Below, one piece after another: positions 56,403 through 64,000 of a stretch of 64,000 nucleotides of DNA. A program made the position numbers and the translations under genes. The DNA comes from Phlebotomus papatasi (lineage: Eukaryota > Arthropoda > Insecta > Diptera > Psychodidae). Under the pieces are notes generated by a model, which worked only from the letters and a program-made list of their open reading frames with translations, had not been told where the DNA came from and did not search any database. The DNA is taken from positions 62,000,001 to 62,064,000 of the forward strand of contig NC_077222.1 of NCBI RefSeq assembly GCF_024763615.1, read 5' to 3'. Every line of letters begins with the position of its first letter. The first letter of the stretch is position 1.

Positions 56403-59400
56403 AATAGGTTACATAGCTTTTCTGGGGAATCGTTCATGCGCTGATAGTTATAAAAATGGCGAAAAGCTGAATACAAGATTTCACCGAGAATAGATAAGTA
56501 AAATCTAATTCTAGTTATCTCGCTCACTCTCGCAGAATATTTCAAGGATAAGCTTACAAAACAATGGTAATAGTGTGTATACTAAATAGAGATATAGAGC
56601 TTGTTAATTCCATTAAATTAGGTCCTGTATTTAAGAGACATACTGACAGAGGCTTCAAAATGTTTGGCGTTAATCCAGGGTTAAAATCTTATGACTAAAT
56701 ATAGGGTAATTTACTAAAAGTCGGACAGTGCTAAAAGTCGGACATATCAAAAGCTGGACTATGAATGACAGCTTTAGCACAGAAATGCATATGAAATTGA
56801 AATGTTTCTTAAGTGTCTGCCTTTTCGAATTTTACCCAGTCTATTTAACTATATTTTATTGAAAATCCTGACAAACTTGATTTATTATTTTCACACTGTT
56901 ATACGCTGGATTTTAAAATCAAAGTTGAACAATCTATTGTCTGCAATACTCAACTAGTATGTTAAATTTTAGTTTTGGCTTATTTCATACTTTCTGACAT
57001 GATTCAAATAATCATGTTGCTTATTAGGATCACCTTTCTCAATGATTCACGTGCAAGAACCCTAATAGTGCAAACCCAATAACCGGTACGTCTACCTTCT
57101 TAACGAAGCAGAAGATTACATTCAAAGCGGAAGAACTCTGGGAAGAAAGTTCCCTTGAAGCTTCCCAAGTGCTTGGGAATTCGGTCACTACGGTGTGCTA
57201 TTTTGTGTCGAGGAGGTGAAAAAAAAATGTTTACATTTTTTTTGAGTTGCCCTATACACACATGGCTGTGAATATTTATACACATGTGAGCTATACTTCA
57301 AGTTGTACATAAGTCTCTCTCACACCGACGCCCATCTATATATGTTCTTACATGGATTTTCTATGTAAAATCATTCTCACTGTACAAATTTATGAGTTTG
57401 TGTATGACTTTTTTTTCGGGGAGAGTTTCTGTGTTGGAGCGAAAAAAATTGATTGTATCATTTTTTTTTTTTCAAGAGAGAGATGGTTTTGCGATTTTTT
57501 TTTCAACACAGGCAAATTCGACATTTTTTTTCGGTGTTTGCCTTCACCAAACTGTGGTAGGTTTTAAAATTAATTTCTTTTTTTCCGGATGGTGTATGGA
57601 ATATTGTTGGGTAGAAATTTTAAAATTGAGGGTTGGGGAAATTGGTGGAGCAACAACTTTTATTTTTTTTTGGCTTTTGTCCGGGAGCACACAGCGGTCT
57701 TTTGTGCCCAATTGCGTCAAATTTGCACCACATTGGCCTCCTCCGGACTTCAAAGTTGGCCTGGGGTGCTCCCCCTCGTCCTCTCTATCGCTCTCTCTGG
57801 CCAAGACATACTCGGAGGTGTTGGGATTGTTGCTAATTTGGCTGGGTGGCAAGAAATGGTCTGGCACTTTTGGGGGAGACACGAGTCATGCACCACCACA
57901 TGCCACTGCTCTCGTTTTCTAACCTAGGCCGTATGGTTCTATGTACTATCGTCTCTGTACAGAGGAATAGTTAGCTAAGTATTGGAATACAAACCATACA
58001 GACAAATCCCCGAAAAAAAAGTAAAATACCACGGGAACTCAAAGAAAGGTCATTTATAATATTTTTTCGAATATATACATGTATATGAACGCGGACGTGA
58101 ATCGTTGAAAAAAAAATCATTTTTCGGGTTTATGGCGTTCTATGGCGGTGGATGGAATACGACACGGAAAAAATATACGTCAGAGGGAGACAAGAACAGT
58201 GGCTGGTAGTCAGTAAATTACTATACATTCTGTCTCATGATCTACACATTAGATTGGTAACCATGTGTGACTGACTGAGTGACTCTCTGATGGCTTTTCT
58301 GCTGACTTGTACACGATTTTTTTCGTGAATAACTCCATTATAATCCCCACAAGAGCGTACAATGTGCTCAAAATGCTTCTATTCTCAAATATTCTACTTT
58401 CCTACACCCTCAAGCCATACCAAACCTTGACCACTATTCCAAAGGAAGAACATTCATACCGCCATTAGATCATACCTCGATCCCTACAAATCTAACCTTC
58501 AAATCTCCACTTCCTTATAAGCAATCTCTCATCTCAAATTCAAGTTGTCTCCTAAATTTTTTACGCAAACAAAAAGTTGCCCTTTGCCTGGGTCCCATCC
58601 AAATCTTCATAATGACTTTTTAATTAATAGCGAGGATGACGTCATGGCAGTATCTGTTTGATGACATTATAAAAAATACCAGGAATCGGGGCTTGATTGT
58701 ATGCTACTCCAGTCGCAAGAGATAATCTTACAATATTGCTTGGTGTATATAAATTTTGTGTGTTTTACTTTTTTTTTTTGGCTGTTCATGTACAGGCATT
58801 CTGGGTTAGCCAAAAAGCATCGAACCTTATCTCTTTGCCTCAAAGTTTGGCAGTTTTCGCCGTGCCTCTCACACTCTTTCTCACTCTAGCATTTTTCGGC
58901 ACATTTTGGGCGCATGGTTCTTTTGGGTCAACCTGTGGCGATATTGTGCCTCGTCCATTTGAGAAACTGAAAACCCAGCAAAAATGCATACACCGAAATC
59001 TCTTCCATCTTTTTTTTGTTCCTTCTTGTTTTTTTTTTTTTGGACTAAGTCGCATTCCCATACAGTCTTTTGTTTACAGTGAGCTTCAGAAAAATTGTAG
59101 CGCCCACAAAAAAAAAACAGGGAGATATCACTAAAATGCTAAGAATTTGGGAAGGGTATGTTGGTTTGGAATATTTGTAAACTTTTAGTCAAGGATAGTG
59201 GCTTATCATCAATCAAAACCCCTTGCATTGAAGTTTTCGAAATTCGAATGTCCGTTAGCCGAATGGTTCTGTCAAACACTTTATTAAAAAAAAAGTCATT
59301 TTCCGCAATTTTTACTTCCAATAATCCGGATTTCAGAGAATTAAATGTAAAAGGGTCTTTGCACAGTATCGCTATCATCTCAGAAATCCATGGTGTATAA

Positions 59401-59523
59401 CGTATACTAGAGAAAACGTAATAATCCTTTGAGTAGGAATCTCAATTGGAATATTGAGATTTAGTCCAGTTAAACTGTTAGAGCTCAAATAGATTCAGGA
59501 TGATCCTCGAGAATATTTGGTCT
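56403..59523. other. Unique region, GC-richer block 57690-57900
   Basis: The block has overlapping open frames on both strands (one Pro-rich on minus, 57544-57882), which argues for composition rather than coding. TCTCTATCGCTCTCTCTGGCC (about 57783) is GAGA-like on the minus strand. A lone TAGGGTAATTTACTAAAAG MITE end lies at 56703. The 58790-58990 block has no ATG-initiated frame of note. Confidence 0.35.
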
Positions 59524-59578
59524 TAGGGCTTTGACAGACCTGAGGATCAGCCGAGAGACTGCTTAGCATAATTATACT

Positions 59579-59846
59579 CAGGGGGTGACATTAGCTCTGA
59601 AAAATGCGACCAGTTTTAGTGTAATTTTTTCCCGTTTTCGTACACATTTCACGAGATATCTCCGAAACTACGTAGGTTGCCAATTTGGGGTTTTCGGTTG
59701 CCTTTTCCATATTAAATTAGCTTTTATTTTGTATTTGTCTTTTTTGCTAATTCATTCCACAATGACAGAAAACACCGAATGAACTCCAAAGTTTTTTTTC
59801 GCCACGCTAGAAACACATGGAAAACATAGGAAACGTCATTCCCCTG
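59579..59846. mobile_element. hAT-like MITE, copy 2 (nested)
   Basis: 268 bp; ends CAGGGGGTGACATTAG and GTCATTCCCCTG; perfect 8-bp duplication ATTATACT at 59571-59578 and 59847-59854. Collinear with 50228-50497. Confidence 0.95.
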
Positions 59847-59897
59847 ATTATACTCTACATGATGGTTAAACTTCACTTCCAACAATTTCTTCTAAGT

Positions 59898-60025
59898 CAG
59901 AGGTGTGCAAGAACAGTTGAAACCGAATATACGTCAAAATAAGTTTGCTCTGGTAGCGTTTTTACCATTGACGTACATGTTTCATTTGACGTTTATTCGG
60001 TTTCAACGGTTCTTGCACGCCTCTG
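59898..60025. mobile_element. hAT-like foldback MITE (CAGAGGTGTGCAAGAAC)
   Basis: 128 bp with about 40-bp arms (CAGAGGTGTGCAAGAAC at left, GTTCTTGCACGCCTCTG at right). Flanks TTCTAAGT and CTCTAAGT are an 8-bp duplication with one mismatch. Confidence 0.92.
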
Positions 60026-60236
60026 CTCTAAGTTATCTCTCGGCTTAAGTCGTAAGAGTGTCTAGGGCATTAGGCAAAGGAAATTTATGCAAAGAACTTT
60101 TAGTAGATGATCCAAAGCCGTCAGTGTGCAACACTTTGGGGTAAGTCTTTACTGTAATATTTTAGAGGCTAAATATTTTCAAGGATCTAGCCTAATCTAT
60201 TTGGACCCTAATGAACGAGTCTAACCATTTTTCGCT

Positions 60237-60456
60237 TAGGAGAATGTAGGCATGGTTCGTACAGAGTTAACCTTCAAACGATGCGAATTTTCTCTTTGTT
60301 TGCAAAGAGCTGACCTACCATTTCTCATCTCGTTTCATGATCTTAATAATGATCTGTCTTATGACTAAGAAATGACTGACTAGCTCTTCGCAAACAAAGA
60401 GAAAATTTGCCTTGTTTGAAGGTTCACTCTGTGGGAACCATGCCAACATTCCCCTA
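60237..60456. mobile_element. TAGGGGAATGTTGGCATGG foldback MITE
   Basis: Arms of about 80 bp: TAGGAGAATGTAGGCATGG at left mirrors CCATGCCAACATTCCCCTA at right, continuing through TTTTCTCTTTGTTTGC/GCAAACAAAGAGAAAA. TA target. Confidence 0.93.
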
Positions 60457-60754
60457 TATGCGATTTATCCTGGCTATTTAACCCCAGCTGAAGAGATCCC
60501 ATCTTCGAAAATTTGGCAGTAAAGTATTAGGGTAAGGAAATTTATGCAAAGGACGTGCAATCGATGATCATAAGTATTGAGAGTCCGACAGTTTGGGATA
60601 AATCTTTATTGCCACATTTTACAAACTAAACAATTCTTGGGGATCAGCTCGACTTATTACAGCCCTTATTACGTAGAAATGAAGAACAGTTGCAGGATCT
60701 AGCCTGAATTTTGGTTTTACACTATTTTTCCCTTTACACAATTTTCAACTGAAG

Positions 60755-61187
60755 TAGGATAAGTGTGCCAAATTTCGGCATAGTTGCATGAAAGCGTCAA
60801 AGTCTCAAGTTTGAAATATAATATTTTAAATACAAATTGATTTTTTAAATTCTTTCTTTTGTAAGAGTGTTGCTTGGAACCTTGGAAAGAGTTTACCGTC
60901 TTTATTTACTCTAAAATCGTTCTTAATACATTTTAAAATAAATAAAAATATAGAAATAGCTTTGATGCCCTATTTCGGCCACCTTCATTCTTATAGTTCC
61001 TTGCCCTTCAGGAATTCTTCCAATATCTTTTTCACGTCATCTCGTTTGTCGAAGCTACATTTTTTCATATTCTTTTGCTTTGTATATAATATCTAGAGTA
61101 CGTAAAATCTAAAAGTTCATGGAAATTTGAGGAACAAAAAAGGTGGCCGAAATTGCAAGCTGGCCGGAATTTGGAACACTTACCCTA
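60755..61187. mobile_element. TAGGGTAAGTGTGCCAAATT MITE, copy 3
   Basis: 433 bp, same orientation as 47948-48378; ends TAGGATAAGTGTGCCAAATT and GAATTTGGAACACTTACCCTA. Confidence 0.93.
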
Positions 61188-63085
61188 TCTCGAATTAGAA
61201 AATTGGTTTTGAAAATTTATGTATTTATGCGAAAGTTCGTTTAAAACTAAGACGAAATTGAACGAAATGGATGCATGTTTTTTGGTTCAGTATTTTAAGG
61301 TGTCTTAATTTTTTTGAACAGAACTGTAAATACTCGTGTACACACTTCGAGGAGACGAGGCAAAAAATGCATTTTTTCAGTCTATCCCGATCTAGTGAGA
61401 GGGACATAAGAGATTTCTAGGGGTAAGGGCTCCGAACGTCAATAAGAATTTGTTATCTCATCGTCAAATCACTCATACTTGTATTGGTCATCCACTTTCC
61501 GAGAAGCTCAAGAGGCTCCCTGGGTAGTAAGAATTTTGAAAAAAAACAAGGCAAAATTTAGGCAATTTGCTTTTAGGACATAGAAGTTTTTGGATACTTC
61601 TTTTATATTTTAAGAAGTAAGTCTTGGAGCATTAGGCAATCCGGCACCCTCCATCGATGAAAAAGAGAAAGAGCCAAACGGAAGTTGGAAAGATGCTGGC
61701 CAGTGGGAAAGCACACACAATTTCATGAGAAAGGCATAGACTCATTAATAATTTTTCTGAGGCATGATCGCAAAGAGAAATTCGAAGCGCTCCAGGGTAT
61801 CATCCTCATGACTTCGAAAAAATATTAACCATATGTTTAATTGCTCAAGAGCCTCCAAATGTGAGTTTTGTACGCTGTTCAACTGGCTCATGAGAATAAA
61901 ACCACCAAAAATTTGCTGTACGCAGAACTGCCATTAGCATGAATTCGGTTAGCTTACGCTTAGGGGGTGGGTCACTTCTGCAATTGACCCTTTCATAATG
62001 ACAAACTTGGGAGTTTGCACACATTAAACAATTTTTAACTTCACATGCGTTCACTTTGAACAAATAATTAGTAAGAATTTTATTGGACAAGAGTTGCGCG
62101 GAAATAAAATTGAATAGTTAGGCGTTGCGGCGCCGCTCAGTAATATTTTTTTTAGGCTTCTGCACACGCATCTCGATGACGAAGCCACAAACACCACATA
62201 ACCATCCTATTTCAACTGAAGCATGTTTTAATATCATTTTATAAACTCACACAGAACACGAAAGACACACATTTTATACCCAAAATCTACATGGTGAGCC
62301 TCGACTTTTCTACATCAAAATGACGCCTTCTCTCGTTTTTAGAATCATTCTTGCGTCACGTTAATAATATATAATAATGTGTTTCTAAAATGTGTATGAA
62401 AAATGTCTAAGAATGATGAGATGTGTGGTATTAGGAGTATATTCCAGCCTTATAATTGTGGAAGAGAGGGCAGAGTCTAGGTTCAGATTGTGCCTCCCAA
62501 AACGTTTAGTTCAAAGGTTTTATGTTCAATTTTTTGATAATTATTTCGGTAAGATTCGTTGAATTCACCACCGACACTCATTTTCACGCATCATATAGCC
62601 GATACGACCATGAAGGGCATGACTAGACAGAACACTTCAAACTTGGCATCCAAGAAAACTTCTGACAAGAATTTACACCAACTCTTTAATATTTTGATAT
62701 GTGCTTTTGGAAAAGTTTTATTTATCAGAAAAATTTTGTGTTTTTTTATTCTGATTTTTGTTAGTTCTCCTTATACCCTTACAGCTTACAAATTTTTCCA
62801 ATCGAAAACATAAGGAAAAAAGTTTTACAGACATATGAAATTAGGGGGGGGGGCTTGGGGCAGTTTTACCCAGAAGCAGAATTTAATAGTCTTCCAATCA
62901 AAGGGCCCAAATAGGCTTAGGCGGATCCTCGAGAACATTTAACCTGTAAAATTTAGCAGTGAAGATTTATCCCAAACTGAGGACTTAGGTTAATTGCTTA
63001 GTGGTCATTTGCGTAAATTTCCTTTACGTAATCTTTTACTGGATATATTTAGAAAAGCAAAATTTGGGCCCTACGGATTAAGTTC
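61188..63085. other. Unique region, no gene recognised
   Basis: A GC-palindromic GTTGCGGCGCCGCTCAG lies near 62123. A G10 run with TTGGGGCAGTTTTACCC at 62843-62871 resembles a TAGGGG-type transposon end, but no clear partner was found. Confidence 0.3.
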
Positions 63086-63340
63086 CGAGGCAGCCAAAAT
63101 CCCGAAAACCAAAATCCCGAAAACCAAAATCCCGAAAGCCAAAATCCCGAACTCCAAAATCCCGTAAAGGCCAAAATACAAAAAGCGAAATTCCGAATGT
63201 TTAAAATCCTGAAAGGAATGAAATTATATGGAGGATATCCAGCAAGCGCGTGTGCAATCGTGGGAGTAGCTGTGACACTTTTAAGAATTCGGGATTTTGG
63301 CTTTTGGGATTTTGGCTTTCGGGATTTTGACCGGGACCCT
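63086..63340. mobile_element. Foldback element with 15-bp inverted arrays, copy 3
   Basis: Reverse orientation to copies 1 and 2. About six CCAAAATCCCGAAAG units at left (exact 15-bp spacing between 63094 and 63109), the shared core (ATATGGAGGAT, GCAATCGTGGGAG), then three inverted units at right ending TTTGACCGGGACCC. Confidence 0.9.
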
Positions 63341-64000
63341 ATTACGTTATCTATTTTTTTAGTAGTCAAGATTTTTTGGAAAATTTTGACTCAAGGGGTT
63401 ACATGAGTCAAAAAAACAGGTAAAACACATTTTCTCTAATTTTTTTCAACATAATAAATTTTTTTTAAAGTTCTAAACATATAAAAGAACAAGAAAAAAT
63501 ATGTCTCCTTTATTTGCTTTTCTGTGTACTACACATTTAAACATAATTTGACTTTTCCCTCAAACAAAAATTTACAAAATGTTCATCTAAGGGATGGAAT
63601 GTAGAGTGAAAAATCCAGCGATTTTACTCAGTTTACCCCATAATACACATTATTTAATTGTACAGATCACACGGCCAGTTTCTCTTGAGCCTTCAGCTCA
63701 GAACAAGATTTAAATTTAAACTATATATTCTGAAATTTTCATTTAATAAATCTTCAAAATTCAGGTGTTGGGACCGGAATTTCGGAGACCTACACATTTT
63801 GATCTTAGCCGTTAGGCCGAGAAGCGATGGAATTTCGGAGACCTTTTTTGGAAAAACGTACTGTTCCGTGGACAAGATTTCTCAGAGTATATTCATCTGA
63901 CGTCAAAAAACTAAATATTTGCGGTTACCTGATGAGTTAAACTCGTACTATAACGGTGCAATTAAAAAACAAAGATTTCTAAAAAAAAAATGTACCGTTC
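63341..64000. other. Unique AT-rich sequence, no gene
   Basis: Short complementary-strand frames at 63658-63900 have no domain. Nothing else recognised. Confidence 0.4.

Larger units (their letters stand above)
59524..60068. mobile_element. GGGCTTTGACAGACCTGA foldback, host of two hAT-like insertions
   Basis: GGGCTTTGACAGACCTGAGG at left and CTCGGCTTAAGTCGTAAGAG at right match 8979-9102. Subtracting both insertions with one 8-bp duplication each leaves about 133 bp, versus 124 bp in the empty copy. Confidence 0.88.

Noticed and set aside
57392..57927. Overlapping frames of 112-176 residues
   Set aside because: Open on both strands at once, T/F-rich low complexity in one and no recognised domain; composition explains them.
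58697..59134. 145-residue plus-strand frame
   Set aside because: Starts at a TTG, is rich in poly-F from T tracts, and has no splice or domain support.
63049..63369. 106-residue repetitive KPKSQ/FWLSGF frame
   Set aside because: Translation of the 15-bp arrays of a foldback element; not a protein gene.

Overview
The window looks like nuclear DNA of an insect, most likely a nematoceran fly; a sand-fly-like genome would fit, but the species cannot be fixed from sequence alone. It is AT-rich, has spliced genes with GT/AG introns, and is crowded with short nonautonomous transposons. One run of exactly 500 N (24487-24986) is a scaffold gap.

Three protein-coding units are well supported, all on the minus strand. 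(1) Positions 1-4197 hold an uninterrupted reading frame of 1399 codons, open at the window edge, for the Gag-Pol polyprotein of a BEL/Pao LTR retrotransposon. (2) Positions 7264-8475 hold the 3'-terminal coding exon of a C2H2 zinc-finger factor of the rotund/squeeze (LIN-29, ZNF362/384) family. (3) RFT1, an ER membrane protein of N-glycosylation, can be assembled from four exons between 23725 and 17691. Its exon 1 is only 60 nt. Its last exon (roughly 110 residues) was not found downstream. The next about 450 bp are unique sequence and hAT/minisatellite repeats, followed by diverged satellite and then a large inverted satellite. Three plus-strand first-exon candidates (about 9840, about 24150 and about 32440) are weaker; the one at 24150 would share a bidirectional promoter with RFT1.

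Layout: BEL element and probable LTR (1-4.9 kb); MITEs and rotund-like 3' region (4.9-8.5 kb); transposon relics (8.9-11.9 kb); a 2.4-kb, 41-bp satellite arranged as an inverted repeat around 13654-13668; relics and a degenerate minisatellite (15-17.4 kb); RFT1 with a 4.6-kb first intron full of MITEs (17.7-23.7 kb); N gap; then about 39 kb with no convincing coding exon. That last part alternates between transposon clusters and unique AT-rich blocks containing GA-rich or GC-richer islands, as expected for a large intron or regulatory desert of a developmental gene.

The main novelty is the repeat landscape. Many MITE families with unrelated interiors share a TAGG(G) terminus and a TA target. 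Others carry hAT (8-bp duplications), piggyBac-like (TTAA) or pogo-like ends. Several nests can be dissected exactly, and removing the insertions restores the size of the empty sibling copies. One family has ends built from inverted arrays of a 15-bp unit. A tRNA-derived SINE occurs twice with clear target-site duplications. Family names rest on motif recognition only; no database search was possible.
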